From positions 1 through 43,740 of the forward strand of contig CAMMSL010000019.1 in the NCBI GenBank assembly GCA_946499505.1: a stretch of DNA of 43,740 nt, written 5' to 3'. Below, one piece after another: positions 1 through 8,419 of this stretch. The DNA is from an uncultured Lachnoclostridium sp. Its GTDB lineage: Bacteria > Bacillota > Clostridia > Lachnospirales > Lachnospiraceae. The notes under the pieces are model-generated. The model saw only the letters and a list, made by a program, of their open reading frames with translations. It ran no database searches and had not been told where the DNA came from. Position 1 is the first letter of the stretch, and every line of letters starts with the position of its first letter. A program made the translations under genes and the position numbers.

Positions 1-21
1 ATTAGGGCTCTGCCCGAAAAG

Positions 22-46
22 GAAAAACCACCCGCTATGCGGGTGG
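22..46 (-). terminator. Hairpin plus T-run at the window edge; terminator-like or IS end
   Basis: On the minus strand a perfect 8-bp stem (CCACCCGC, loop ATA, GCGGGTGG) is followed by TTTTTCC, the shape of a rho-independent terminator. A second small hairpin (GGGC-TCT-GCCC) lies at 5-15. The stop codon of the truncated ATPase gene falls in the loop of the first hairpin, so this DNA replaces normal coding sequence. Paired hairpins of this kind also occur at the ends of IS200/IS605-family elements; that reading is inference because no transposase is inside the window. Confidence 0.6.
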
Positions 47-454
47 ATAATTATTCGGTTTGCGGTAGCGGTATTCTTCCAGTCCGAGGATTTTGATCGC
101 CCAGTCTACTTTCTGTTTGATCTGGTCTGCAGGCATTTTCATATTCTTCAGACCGTATCCGATGTTTTTCTCAACTGTCATATGAGGATAGAGGGCGTAG
201 TTCTGGAATACCATTGAAATGCCTCTGTCTCTCGGAGCTACATCGTTTACTTTTTTGCCGTCGATATAGAGCTCGCCGCCTGTGATCTCCTCAAAACCGG
301 CGATCATACGGAGAGTTGTCGATTTTCCGCAGCCGGACGGGCCGACAAATGCGATGAATTCTTTTTCCTCTATATTAAGAGTGAAGTTGTCTACTGTATT
401 CTTATTTGATCCGGGATACATTTTACATACATTTTTAAATTCTATAAAACTCAT
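35..454 (-). pseudogene. Truncated sugar ABC transporter ATPase (MalK/MsmK/UgpC type)
   Basis: This is the N-terminal 139 residues of a carbohydrate-importer ATPase. It has the Walker A motif GPSGCGKST and the Q-loop region MVFQNYALYPHMTVEKN, both typical of MalK/MsmK. Family members are about 360-370 residues. This one stops just after the RKPN stretch that normally precedes LSGGQ, so the signature motif, Walker B, switch histidine and regulatory domain are all missing. After RKPN the sequence runs into a hairpin (28-46) and a TAG. The start is placed at 454 (MSFIEFKN) because it fits the family and lies 4 bases after the permease stop. Without the second half the protein cannot hydrolyse ATP. 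Another MsmX-type ATPase elsewhere in the genome could substitute, as these are often shared. The remainder of the gene may lie beyond the edge behind an insertion. Confidence 0.85.
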
Positions 455-458
455 TTCC

Positions 459-1310
459 TTATCCTTCCTTTGAACCTGTTGATGTAACACCTTCTACAAT
501 CTGTTTTGAGAACAGGGAGTAGATGATGATGACTGGTATTGTGATCAGGGTAATAACTGCAAGCGTCTGCCCCATTGTTGTATTCTCATTGGATGTAATA
601 GAGTTCAAACCGATCTGAGCGGTCAGCAGGTCGCTTGATGTAAATACCAGTGACGGCCAGAGGTAATCGTTCCATACATTCAGGAAAGTGAATACGCTGA
701 CGGTTGCAACAACTGTTTTTGACATTGGCAGAACCATGGTGAAGAAGTATTTCACCGGGCCGCAGTAGTCAAGCTGTGCTGCCTCGTATACATCGTCCGG
801 CAGGCTGACGAATACCTGACGGAACAGGAAGATGTTGAACGGATTTACGATCAGCGGCAGTATATAACCGACGATCGTGTTCAGGAGACCGGCCTTCGCG
901 ATGATCAGGAAATGAATCGTGATGACCGTCTCTGTCGGTACGATCAGGAGCATGATGATGATCATGAGCCACTGATCGCGGAACGGGAAATTGATCTTGG
1001 CAAGAGCATATCCGGCAAGGCCGTTTACGATAATGCTCAGGACGATCAGAATTGCCGCGTATAAAAGTGTGTTACCCATATATCTCAGGAAACTTGTATT
1101 CGTGATGATGGAAACATAGTTGTCAAAGAAGTTTCCATTTAATGCCGGCGGGATAAACGCCGCAATGGAATTCATGTCCGCTGTGATCGCTGCATCCGGC
1201 TTAAAGGAGTTTGCAAGCATCCAGATGACCGGGAACAGGAAGAAGATCGAGAGCACCAGCAGGACAGCTACAAGGATCCAGTTAATTCGCTTTTGCTTTT
1301 TTGTTACCAT
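459..1310 (-). CDS. Sugar ABC transporter permease, MalG/MsmG type
   Basis: This 283-residue inner-membrane subunit belongs to the binding-protein-dependent sugar importers (MalG, COG0395). A first membrane segment near residues 12-32 is followed by several more hydrophobic segments. The cytoplasmic EAA loop reads YEAAQLDYCGPVKYFFTMVLP, with the usual EAA-then-G spacing, and is the docking site for the ATPase. Length is normal for the family. Its start overlaps the end of the upstream permease by 29 bases, indicating translational coupling. It sits third in the operon binding protein, MalF-type, MalG-type, ATPase. The reading frame is intact although both the first and last genes of the operon are damaged. 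The substrate cannot be read from the protein; sucrose or fructo-oligosaccharides are inferred from the neighbouring GH32 enzyme and LacI regulator. Confidence 0.9.
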   Translation of the reverse strand: MVTKKQKRINWILVAVLLVLSIFFLFPVIWMLANSFKPDAAITADMNSIAAFIPPALNGNFFDNYVSIITNTSFLRYMGNTLLYAAILIVLSIIVNGLAGYALAKINFPFRDQWLMIIIMLLIVPTETVITIHFLIIAKAGLLNTIVGYILPLIVNPFNIFLFRQVFVSLPDDVYEAAQLDYCGPVKYFFTMVLPMSKTVVATVSVFTFLNVWNDYLWPSLVFTSSDLLTAQIGLNSITSNENTTMGQTLAVITLITIPVIIIYSLFSKQIVEGVTSTGSKEG

Positions 1311-2181
1311 GTTTTCTCTCCTCCTTGTCCTTAGTCAGTACATTCTGGATGATCGTCAGGATGACGACGAATACGGTAAATACGATTGCCATTGTGGATG
1401 CAAGACCCATCTCCCAGTTGACTGTACCGGTTTCATAAATGTCGTACACAAGTGTGTAAGTTGAATGATCAGGACCTCCGCCTGTCATAACCATCGGCTG
1501 TACCAGCATACGGAACGCGCCGATCGTGACTGTGATAAATACGAAGATACACAGCGGTTTCAGTTCCGGAAGTGTGATATCTTTGAATTTCTGCCAGCCG
1601 CTTGCGTGGTCCATCTCAGCCGCCTCATAGAGCGCGGGATTGATGTTCTGAAGGCCGCCCAGAAAGATGATCATCTGGTAGCCGACACCCTGCCATACAC
1701 TCATGATCGCGATGGAGGGAAGTGCCTGATCGGCACTGTGGATAAACGGCTGCGGGTCGATACCGAAGTTTCCGAGCAACGTATTTAAAATACCTTCCGG
1801 GCTGTAGATCTGCATCCACAGTGTGGATACAACAGCCAGAGACATAACTACAGGTACAAAAAACGCTACTTTAAAATATTTCTTGCAGTGCGCCGCTTTG
1901 TTGATCGCCAGAGCGAGCAGAAGAGCGCCACCACACTGAAGCGGTACGATTATGATAACGAATTTTACGGTGTTTAAAAATGACTGTACAAAAAGGTCGT
2001 CTTTAAAAATATTTATGTAGTTTTCCAGTCCCACAAAATGCGTCAGCTCAGGATTCAGTGCGAAGTAATCGGTAAAACTGAATCCGAGTGTAAGCAGCAT
2101 CGGCAGGAATAAAAACAGTGTCAGCAGTACAAGTGCAGGCCCGAAAAACGCCATTCCTAAGATTGAATTCTTTTTCTTCAT
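1282..2181 (-). CDS. Sugar ABC transporter permease, MalF/UgpA type
   Basis: This 299-residue membrane protein is the partner permease of the carbohydrate uptake family (UgpA/MsmF, COG1175). It opens with a short basic tail (MKKKN) and a hydrophobic segment containing the FGPALVLLTLFLF stretch usual in this family. The EAA loop near residues 190-210 reads YEAAEMDHASGWQKFKDITLP. Six membrane segments are expected from the hydrophobic stretches. The start lies 3 bases after the stop of the binding-protein gene, and its 3' end overlaps the next permease gene by 29 bases, so the three are one transcript. The gene is intact. It would form the heterodimeric channel with the MalG-type partner. Confidence 0.9.
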   Translation of the reverse strand: MKKKNSILGMAFFGPALVLLTLFLFLPMLLTLGFSFTDYFALNPELTHFVGLENYINIFKDDLFVQSFLNTVKFVIIIVPLQCGGALLLALAINKAAHCKKYFKVAFFVPVVMSLAVVSTLWMQIYSPEGILNTLLGNFGIDPQPFIHSADQALPSIAIMSVWQGVGYQMIIFLGGLQNINPALYEAAEMDHASGWQKFKDITLPELKPLCIFVFITVTIGAFRMLVQPMVMTGGGPDHSTYTLVYDIYETGTVNWEMGLASTMAIVFTVFVVILTIIQNVLTKDKEERKHGNKKAKAN

Positions 2182-2184
2182 ATT

Positions 2185-3506
2185 TTATTCCCTCGTATAA
2201 CGTTCCAATTTCTGATCTATTCGTTCCACAGCTTTGTCAAGCTCCTGATCCACATCCTTTCCACTCAGAGCCACGCTTTCCAATACCTCTTGGAAGCTGG
2301 TGCTCACCTGCGGATATACCGGTGTCTTCGGACGGGGATGCCCGTAAGTACTCAGCTGATTGTAGAGAGCGCTGTAGTTTTCATCAGTCTGGAAGACATC
2401 GATATTCTCGAAAGCTTCATATGTAGACGGGAAGTTCTTTGTCATATTCCAGATACGGATGCCGCTATCCACACCGCTCATCCATTTGACAAGCTCTGTA
2501 GCACCTTCGATATCCTTTGTTTCAGAGGATGCGGCAAATGCCATGAGCCGGTCGGCGTATATGTTCCGCCATCCCAGTTATCGCTGACGATATAAGGAGC
2601 GACTCCGAGATTGATGTCGGGATAGCTTGTGTATATCGTATTGACTTCCCATGCTCCGTCGAATTTGAAAGCAGCCCGTCCGCTCTCAAAGAGATTATCA
2701 ATAGGAGCCTGAGACATATAGCCTTTTTCCACGATGGTCCGGAAATATTCCATAGCTGCTTTTGTCTGATCCGAATTGAAATAACCGTCCACGGTCAGTC
2801 CGTCATCGCTGACAAGCTCGCCGCCGCCGGACCATACAAACGGAGCGTAGTAGTAGATACTTGTCTCGCCCACCGGGAATGTCATGTCAAGCGGGTAACC
2901 GCCTTTCTCACCCATGATCGGTTTGAGCTCCTCGAGAATATCAAGAAATTCTGACCATGTCCACGGATGGTCTGCATCCGGGATCTCGATACCGGCTTCC
3001 TCGATGATGTCTTTATTATAGTAGAATCCCACGCTGGACTCCATGACACCGAGGGCGTAAAGGTCGTCGTTTACCGTTCCCTGCTCGATGATCGAGGGAA
3101 GATATTCGCTTTCTTCTTCCTCTGTCAGGTCAGCCAAGGGCTGAATGATACCGTTAGCTGCGTATGCAGAGATGTTCGGTCCGTCTACTGTAAGGACGTC
3201 CGGCAGTCCGCCTGCCATGACGGAAGCATTTACTTTATCAGAGTAACCGCCGCCGCTGTCATTTCTTGGCACGAACTCAATGTCTGCAAAATACTGTCCG
3301 TCATAAGCCTCGTTAAAAGTTTCTACCGATTCTTTGTAAGCCTGACCCTCCTCAGTGTCCTCGATTGAGTGAACCCATATGGAGAGATACTCTTCGCCCT
3401 CATCATATCCTGCGATATCTCCCGGCTCGGGATCTTTCTGCTGACAGCCGGATAGACAGGCCGCAGCGAAGAGGGTGACCGTCAGGTACAGCAATCGTCT
3501 TCTCAT
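2185..3506 (-). pseudogene. Sugar ABC transporter substrate-binding lipoprotein, frameshifted
   Basis: This is a solute-binding protein of the SBP_bac_1 type, with signal peptide and lipobox LSGC at about residues 18-21 (lipid-anchored on the outer face). The first reading frame runs from 3506 to a stop at 2478 and loses family similarity after NWDGGTYTPTGSW. The remaining 118 or so residues (AFAASSETKDIEGATELVKW onward) continue in another frame to 2185. Restoring one G in the run at about 2541-2542 (TGGCA to TGGGCA) joins the halves as GSWAFAASSE, giving a normal protein of about 440 residues. So a single-base deletion splits the gene. A strong SD (AAAAGGAGGAG) precedes the ATG. It is the first gene of the importer operon. 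The lesion could be real, phase variation in a G-run, or a sequencing error; the short run makes slippage only moderately likely. Confidence 0.88.
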
Positions 3507-3553
3507 TCCATCTCCTCCTTTTTATTGATGAATCTATATATGAAACCGTTGTG

Positions 3554-3575
3554 TTACCGGTTAAGTAACCGGTTA
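3554..3575. promoter_or_regulatory. Tandem LacI-type operators
   Basis: Two 10-bp sites, TTACCGGTTA (3554-3563) and the perfect palindrome TAACCGGTTA (3566-3575), lie 12 bp apart centre to centre, between the divergent importer operon and the LacI-family gene. A third half-like AAACCGTT lies at 3543-3550. LacI-family proteins typically bind palindromes with a central CG, which fits. The sites would overlap the importer promoter and lie just upstream of the regulator's own -35 box. Confidence 0.7.
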
Positions 3576-3579
3576 TTTA

Positions 3580-3609
3580 TTGATTTTTTGATTCACATTC
3601 TGATATACT
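3580..3609 (+). promoter_or_regulatory. Promoter of the LacI-family gene
   Basis: TTGATT (3580-3585) and TATACT (3604-3609) are separated by 18 bp, a good sigma-A type promoter. It ends about 70 bases before the regulator start and lies immediately downstream of the paired operators, consistent with autoregulation. Confidence 0.6.
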
Positions 3610-3680
3610 GTAATCATTCAGAGGTAGAACGGTTATCTGGGAAACCACAGTTCTATCCATAATATGTGAGGCGTAACGAT

Positions 3681-4706
3681 ATGAAGACAAAGAAAGTAAC
3701 ATTTGCAGATATTGCAAAGTATACCGGATTTTCCAAAACAACGATCTCCAGATATTTTAACGATCCGGATTCGCTGACTTTGGAGAACCAGCAGAAGATT
3801 GCCGATGCGCTGGACGCACTTGATTACAAGGAAAATAAGGTGGGGAGGATCCTTGCCAGCGGCAGGACAGAGTTTATAGGACTTATTATACCGAACCTGT
3901 ATATGCACTACTATTCAGAGATGCTGAACCAGATCCTTGCTACTTATGAAACTTACGGATATAAATTCCTTGTTTTTGCAGGAAATGAAAAGGCAGATGT
4001 TGAGAGAAAATATATTGAAGAGCTGATGGCGTACAATATAGAAGGAATGATCGTATTAAGTCCGACGATCCCCTCTGATGAGCTTGCATCTTATAATGTG
4101 CCGGTGGTAGGAATCGAGAGAGAAGACAGGTACATCTCCAGCGTCAACACAGACAATTATATGGGCGGCGTGCAGGCGGCCAGTCTGCTGAGAAAGAGTG
4201 ACTGCGATATCCTGATCCATGTAAACGGCAATATCCCGGACACATCTCCGGCTTCAGGGCGTATCAAAGGCTTTGTAGATGTATGCGAGGAATACAATGT
4301 TCCATACGAACTGATCCTGACACATCTTGGAAATACATTTGAAAAAAACAGAAATAAAATAGAAGAAATTGTGGCGCTTCTGGAGAAAAAGTATCCGGAC
4401 AAGAAGAAAGGAATTTTTATGCCCAATGATACCCATGCAAATGTATTGCTGAATTACCTGTTCCAGAAATATGGAAAGCTTCCGGAAACATATCAGATTA
4501 TTGGTTTTGATAATTCTCCGATTTCCAGAGAAGCTGTTATTCCGACGAGTACAGTGGGACAGCAGATTTCTCTGATCGCAAATGAAGCAATGAAAATACT
4601 GTCGGACCAGATGGAGGAACGGAAAAAAAGAAGACCAGCCCCCTTAAAGGAGCCGGTACATAAGATCATTCCACCGATTCTGATCCGCAGGGAAACTACG
4701 GCGTAA
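3681..4706 (+). CDS. LacI-family transcriptional regulator of the sucrose/fructoside locus
   Basis: This is a 341-residue repressor. The N-terminal LacI helix-turn-helix reads VTFADIAKYTGFSKTTISRYFND (residues about 6-28), followed by the hinge helix region (KVGRILASGRTEFIGLIIPN). From there to the end is a periplasmic-binding-protein-like effector domain with the expected GFDNSPISR stretch near residue 280. ATG at 3681 is preferred over an in-frame GTG at 3666, because GTGAGG at 3666-3671 then serves as SD and the protein begins just before the HTH. It is divergent from the sugar importer and 81 bases upstream of the GH32 gene, so control of both is the simplest reading. The inducer is not visible; ScrR/CscR-like response to sucrose or fructose (phosphate) is inferred. 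Confidence 0.92.
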   Translation: MKTKKVTFADIAKYTGFSKTTISRYFNDPDSLTLENQQKIADALDALDYKENKVGRILASGRTEFIGLIIPNLYMHYYSEMLNQILATYETYGYKFLVFAGNEKADVERKYIEELMAYNIEGMIVLSPTIPSDELASYNVPVVGIEREDRYISSVNTDNYMGGVQAASLLRKSDCDILIHVNGNIPDTSPASGRIKGFVDVCEEYNVPYELILTHLGNTFEKNRNKIEEIVALLEKKYPDKKKGIFMPNDTHANVLLNYLFQKYGKLPETYQIIGFDNSPISREAVIPTSTVGQQISLIANEAMKILSDQMEERKKRRPAPLKEPVHKIIPPILIRRETTA

Positions 4707-4787
4707 GCGAAGCTCCCGGAGTAATCCGGTTCAGTTTAATATATTTTAAATAATACAAAGAAAATATGCAAAAAGGAGACCAGACGC

Positions 4788-6278
4788 ATGAGCCAGATTT
4801 TACGTGATGCAAGAAAATATGAAGAGACGAGAGAAAGACAGATAAAGGATGAGCCGAGGCCGGCGTTTCATCTGTCAACCCGGGTGGGATGGCTGAATGA
4901 TCCCAACGGATTCGCCTATTATAACGGGGAGTATCATCTGTTTTACCAGTATCATCCTTATAATTCCCACTGGGGACCGATGCACTGGGGACACGCGGTG
5001 AGCAGCGACCTGCTCCATTGGAAATATCTGCCGGCAGCACTCGCTCCGGATACAGATTATGACAGGGACGGCTGTTTCTCAGGCAGTGCAGTCAGCCTGG
5101 ATGACGGAAGACAGATGCTGATGTATACCGGAGTGGTCAAGGAGACTCAGCCGGACGGAAGTACGAGAGAAGTGCAGAGACAGTGCATTGCCATAGGCGA
5201 CGGGACAGATTATGTGAAATATCCAGGAAATCCGGTTCTTGATGAAAATGATCTCCCCGAAGGAGGAAGCCGGTTTGATTTCCGTGATCCGAAGATCTGG
5301 CGGGCGCCCGACGGCACATTCCGCTGTGTGGCAGGAAACTGTACGCCGGACAAAGATGGAAGGATCCTTCTTTTCAGCAGTGAGGACGGTCTGAAGTGGA
5401 AGTTTGAAAAAACACTGATCAGCAATAACGGTCGTTTCGGACGGATGTGGGAATGTCCGGATTTCTTTGAACTGGACGGCAAGCAGGTTCTTCTTGTCAG
5501 CCCGCAGGATATGCTTCCGCAGGGGTTTGAATACCATAATGGAAATGGAACCGTATGCATTATAGGAAATTACGACAGCGAGACAGATACATTTATTGAA
5601 GAGAAGAATCAGGCGATTGATTACGGAATCGACTTCTATGCTCCGCAGACTGTGGTGGCGCCGGACGGACGGCGGATCATGATCGGCTGGATGCAGAACT
5701 GGGATACGTGCAATCTGCATTCTCCGGAGCGTTCGTGGTTCGGGCAGATGAGCCTGCCAAGAGAACTTTCCGTGAAAAACGGACGCCTGATCCAGAAGCC
5801 GGTCCGTGAACTCGAACAGATGCGGACGAATAAGGTGAGTTACGAAAATGTGGAGGTGTCTGATGTGATCCGGCTTGATGGAATGAAAGGCCGCCGGATC
5901 GATATGGAACTGACGCTGCGCCCGGCAGAAGGAGAAGAGCTGTACCGAAAGTTTGCCGTACGTTTTGCCCAGAACGATACATGCCACACGGCTGTCAGCT
6001 TCCGGCCCCACGAATCCATCCTGAAAGTTGACCGGAAGTTTTCGGGCTCCAGAAGAGCGATCATTCATCAGCGCAGAAGTCTGGTCAACAGCGTAAACGG
6101 CAGGATTACAATGCGCATCATACTGGATAATTTCAGCGTTGAGATATTTGTAAACAACGGAGAGCATGTGCTTTCGGCGACATTGTATACGGATTTATCC
6201 GCAGACGGAATTTTGTTCTACTCAGATGGAAAAGCAGTGATCGATGTTGTAAAATATGATCTTGATTTCGAGGCATAA
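4788..6278 (+). CDS. GH32 beta-fructofuranosidase (sucrase / sucrose-6-phosphate hydrolase type)
   Basis: This 496-residue cytoplasmic enzyme (no signal peptide) cleaves terminal fructose from sucrose, sucrose-6-phosphate or short fructans. All three GH32 signatures are present: WLNDPNGF with the nucleophile D38, FRDP with D167 stabilising the transition state, and WECPD with acid/base E222. The five-blade propeller spans about 28-330, followed by the C-terminal beta-sandwich. Length is typical of ScrB/SacA. A good SD (AAAAAGGAGA) precedes the ATG. It follows the LacI-type gene and ends in a clear terminator. Because the partner transporter is an ABC importer rather than a PTS, the physiological substrate is more likely unphosphorylated sucrose or fructo-oligosaccharide. 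No fructokinase gene is in the window. Confidence 0.93.
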   Translation: MSQILRDARKYEETRERQIKDEPRPAFHLSTRVGWLNDPNGFAYYNGEYHLFYQYHPYNSHWGPMHWGHAVSSDLLHWKYLPAALAPDTDYDRDGCFSGSAVSLDDGRQMLMYTGVVKETQPDGSTREVQRQCIAIGDGTDYVKYPGNPVLDENDLPEGGSRFDFRDPKIWRAPDGTFRCVAGNCTPDKDGRILLFSSEDGLKWKFEKTLISNNGRFGRMWECPDFFELDGKQVLLVSPQDMLPQGFEYHNGNGTVCIIGNYDSETDTFIEEKNQAIDYGIDFYAPQTVVAPDGRRIMIGWMQNWDTCNLHSPERSWFGQMSLPRELSVKNGRLIQKPVRELEQMRTNKVSYENVEVSDVIRLDGMKGRRIDMELTLRPAEGEELYRKFAVRFAQNDTCHTAVSFRPHESILKVDRKFSGSRRAIIHQRRSLVNSVNGRITMRIILDNFSVEIFVNNGEHVLSATLYTDLSADGILFYSDGKAVIDVVKYDLDFEA

Positions 6279-6312
6279 TAGTACAGATTTATAGTATAGA
6301 ATGGTTTTTTAC

Positions 6313-6351
6313 AGAGCAGAGTATCTATGAGAGGTATTCTGCTCTTTTATT
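6313..6351 (+). terminator. Rho-independent terminator of the GH32 gene
   Basis: AGAGCAGAGTATCT pairs with AGGTATTCTGCTCT (two G-U wobbles) around a short loop, followed by TTTTATT. It lies 35 bases after the GH32 stop and separates it from the next operon. Confidence 0.85.
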
Positions 6352-6382
6352 AACAATTTTTTAACAATGATTTCGAAAAATA

Positions 6383-6411
6383 TTGCCGAAAACTGCCCGT
6401 TCCGTTATAAT
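6383..6411 (+). promoter_or_regulatory. Promoter of the 5-oxoproline/biotin operon
   Basis: TTGCCG (6383-6388) and a consensus TATAAT (6406-6411) are spaced by exactly 17 bp, 37 bases before the first gene. This is one of the best sigma-A promoters in the window and probably drives all six genes up to 12028. Confidence 0.75.
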
Positions 6412-6447
6412 TTAACCGTTAGTTTAATTATGAAAGGATGAGAAATT

Positions 6448-7668
6448 ATGGAAAAGACAAACAAAAAAAGCCTCAGCGTTCTGATCGGCGCAGCCTTTCT
6501 GATGGCAACTTCCGCCATCGGACCAGGATTCCTCACCCAGACGGGTCAATTTACCGGGAGCCTGAAAGCGAGCTTCGGATTCGTTATTTTGATATCTGTC
6601 ATTTTATCAGCCATTGTCCAGCTCAATGTATGGCGCGTGCTCTGTGTGTCCGGCATGAGAGGACAGGACGTGGCAAACAAGGTTCTTCCTGGACTTGGCT
6701 ATGTGGTAGCGTTTCTGGTTGTCGCAGGCGGACTTGTATTTAATATCGGTAACGTAGGCGGAGGCGCCCTCGGCTTTAACACGCTGCTGGGCATACCGGA
6801 GAAAGTCGGCTGCTTTATCGCAGGCGGCGTAGCGATCGTCATCTTCCTGATGAAGAACGCACTGAATGCGATGGATACACTGACAAAGATCCTCGGCGGC
6901 ATCATGATCGTCGTGATCTTCGTTGTGATCGTGATCGTTCAGCCGCCGTTTGGGATGGCGCTGAAAGAGACCGTCATGCCGACAGCTCCGATGGACGAGC
7001 TTGGAACCGCGATCCTGACGCTTCTCGGCGGAACAGTAGGCGGATATATCACATTTTCAGGCGCCCATCGTCTGATCGACGCAGGTATCACGAAGAAAGA
7101 GAATCTCAAAGAGATCAACAAGAGTTCTGTTATGGGAATCGGCATCGCCACGATCGTGCGCGTGTTCCTGTTCCTTGCGATCCTCGGCGTTGTAGTTGCG
7201 ACAGCCACATCACCGGCGCATACGCTTGATCCGGACAATCCGGCGGCAGACGCGTTCCGCATCGGCGCAGGAGAGATCGGCTACCGTTTCTTCGGACTGG
7301 TACTGCTCTGTGCGGCAATCACATCGATCGTGGGATGCGCTTATACTTCCGTGTCTTTCTTAAAGACATTCCACAAGAGTATTGAGAAATATGAGAATGT
7401 GTTTATTATTTTATTTATCGCATTGAGTACAGTTGTTATGGCAGTTCTCGGACAGCCGGCAGTCCTGCTCGTCCTTGCTGGAGCGGTGAACGGCCTGATC
7501 CTGCCGATCACACTGGGCGTATGCCTGATCGCCTCCAAGAAGAAATCCATCATGGGCGAGGACTACAAGCACCCGACATGGCTTCTGATCTGCGGTATCG
7601 TGGTCGTGATCGTATCCGCATACCTCGGGATCAGGACGTTCGGAACGAATTTAAGCCAGCTTCTCTGA
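6448..7668 (+). CDS. NRAMP-fold transporter (YcsG-like), probably not for metals
   Basis: This 406-residue protein is almost entirely hydrophobic, with about 11 membrane segments, related to the Nramp family and the Bacillus YcsG branch. In metal-transporting NRAMPs, segment 1 carries DPGN and segment 6 carries MPH, which bind Mn/Fe. Here the segment-1 region reads SAIGPGFLTQTGQF and the segment-6 region reads TFSGAHRLIDAG, so the acidic and amide metal ligands and the methionine are absent. It is first in an operon with PxpB, PxpC, biotin carrier, biotin carboxylase and PxpA, as ycsG is near ycsF/kipI/kipA in B. subtilis. Uptake of 5-oxoproline or a related organic acid or lactam is therefore a reasonable inference. 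The start is ATG at 6448 with SD GAAAGGATG. Confidence 0.85.
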   Translation: MEKTNKKSLSVLIGAAFLMATSAIGPGFLTQTGQFTGSLKASFGFVILISVILSAIVQLNVWRVLCVSGMRGQDVANKVLPGLGYVVAFLVVAGGLVFNIGNVGGGALGFNTLLGIPEKVGCFIAGGVAIVIFLMKNALNAMDTLTKILGGIMIVVIFVVIVIVQPPFGMALKETVMPTAPMDELGTAILTLLGGTVGGYITFSGAHRLIDAGITKKENLKEINKSSVMGIGIATIVRVFLFLAILGVVVATATSPAHTLDPDNPAADAFRIGAGEIGYRFFGLVLLCAAITSIVGCAYTSVSFLKTFHKSIEKYENVFIILFIALSTVVMAVLGQPAVLLVLAGAVNGLILPITLGVCLIASKKKSIMGEDYKHPTWLLICGIVVVIVSAYLGIRTFGTNLSQLL

Positions 7669-7687
7669 TTATGTAAAGGAGATTGAA

Positions 7688-8416
7688 ATGAACGAAATCA
7701 AAATCTGTACTGCCGGGGATTCCTCTCTCCTGATAGAATTCGGTCAGGAGATTTCCCCGGAGATCAACGCGCAGATCACGGCGCTGGTGCGCATGATCAA
7801 GGCACAGCATATTGAGGGAGTCACTGACATGATCCCCGCTTTCGCATCTCTGCTTATCAATTATGACCCCAGAGTGGTAAGCTATGCCGGCCTTCGCGCG
7901 CGTATGGAGAAGCTTCTGAAGCTGGAGATCAGCGGAGAAGCTTCGGAATCAAGAATCTTTGAAATCCCGGTCTGCTACGGCGGGGAATACGGTCCGGATC
8001 TTCAGAACATCGCGGATCATGCGGGACTGACAACGGAAGAAGTGATCCAGATCCACAGCGGAAAAGATTATCTGATCTATATGCTGGGATTCCTTCCCGG
8101 TTTTTCCTATCTGGGCGGACTGGACGAGAGGATACACACCCCCAGACTTGCCAATCCGAGGATACGTATCCCGGCGGGAAGCGTGGGGATCGGAGGTTCC
8201 CAGACCGGTATTTATCCGCTGGATTCTCCCGGAGGATGGCAGCTTCTCGGCATGACGCCGGTAAAGACTTATGATCCGGGGAGAGAGGTGCCGATCCTTT
8301 TTGAAGCAGGAGACTATATACGGTTCGTCCCTGTGGCAGAAGAGGAGTATCTGGAAATAAAGAAACAGGTGGATGAAGGCACATATCAGTGCGTGATCCA
8401 TCAGAAAGGGGTGTAA
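7688..8416 (+). CDS. pxpB: 5-oxoprolinase subunit PxpB (KipI family)
   Basis: This 242-residue protein is homologous to KipI and allophanate hydrolase subunit 1. It starts with the family's ICTAGDSSLLIEFG, and the cyclophilin-like C-terminal half carries GFLPGFSYLGGLDERIHTPR, AGSVGIGGSQTGIYP and SPGGWQLLG. With PxpC and PxpA it forms the ATP-dependent prokaryotic 5-oxoprolinase that opens 5-oxoproline to glutamate. The SD AAAGGAG is optimally spaced; the gap to the upstream transporter is 19 bases and to pxpC 3 bases. KipI was first described as a sporulation kinase inhibitor in B. subtilis, but the complete pxp set here favours the metabolic role. The KipI/KipA pair is also homologous to the carboxyltransferase part of urea carboxylase, relevant to the two biotin genes downstream. 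Confidence 0.92.
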   Translation: MNEIKICTAGDSSLLIEFGQEISPEINAQITALVRMIKAQHIEGVTDMIPAFASLLINYDPRVVSYAGLRARMEKLLKLEISGEASESRIFEIPVCYGGEYGPDLQNIADHAGLTTEEVIQIHSGKDYLIYMLGFLPGFSYLGGLDERIHTPRLANPRIRIPAGSVGIGGSQTGIYPLDSPGGWQLLGMTPVKTYDPGREVPILFEAGDYIRFVPVAEEEYLEIKKQVDEGTYQCVIHQKGV

Positions 8417-8419
8417 TCT

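Noticed and set aside
5079..6167. Long open frame (362 codons) on the minus strand opposite GH32
   Set aside because: No family features or SD, and it mirrors the codon pattern of a clearly real GH32 gene with all catalytic motifs.
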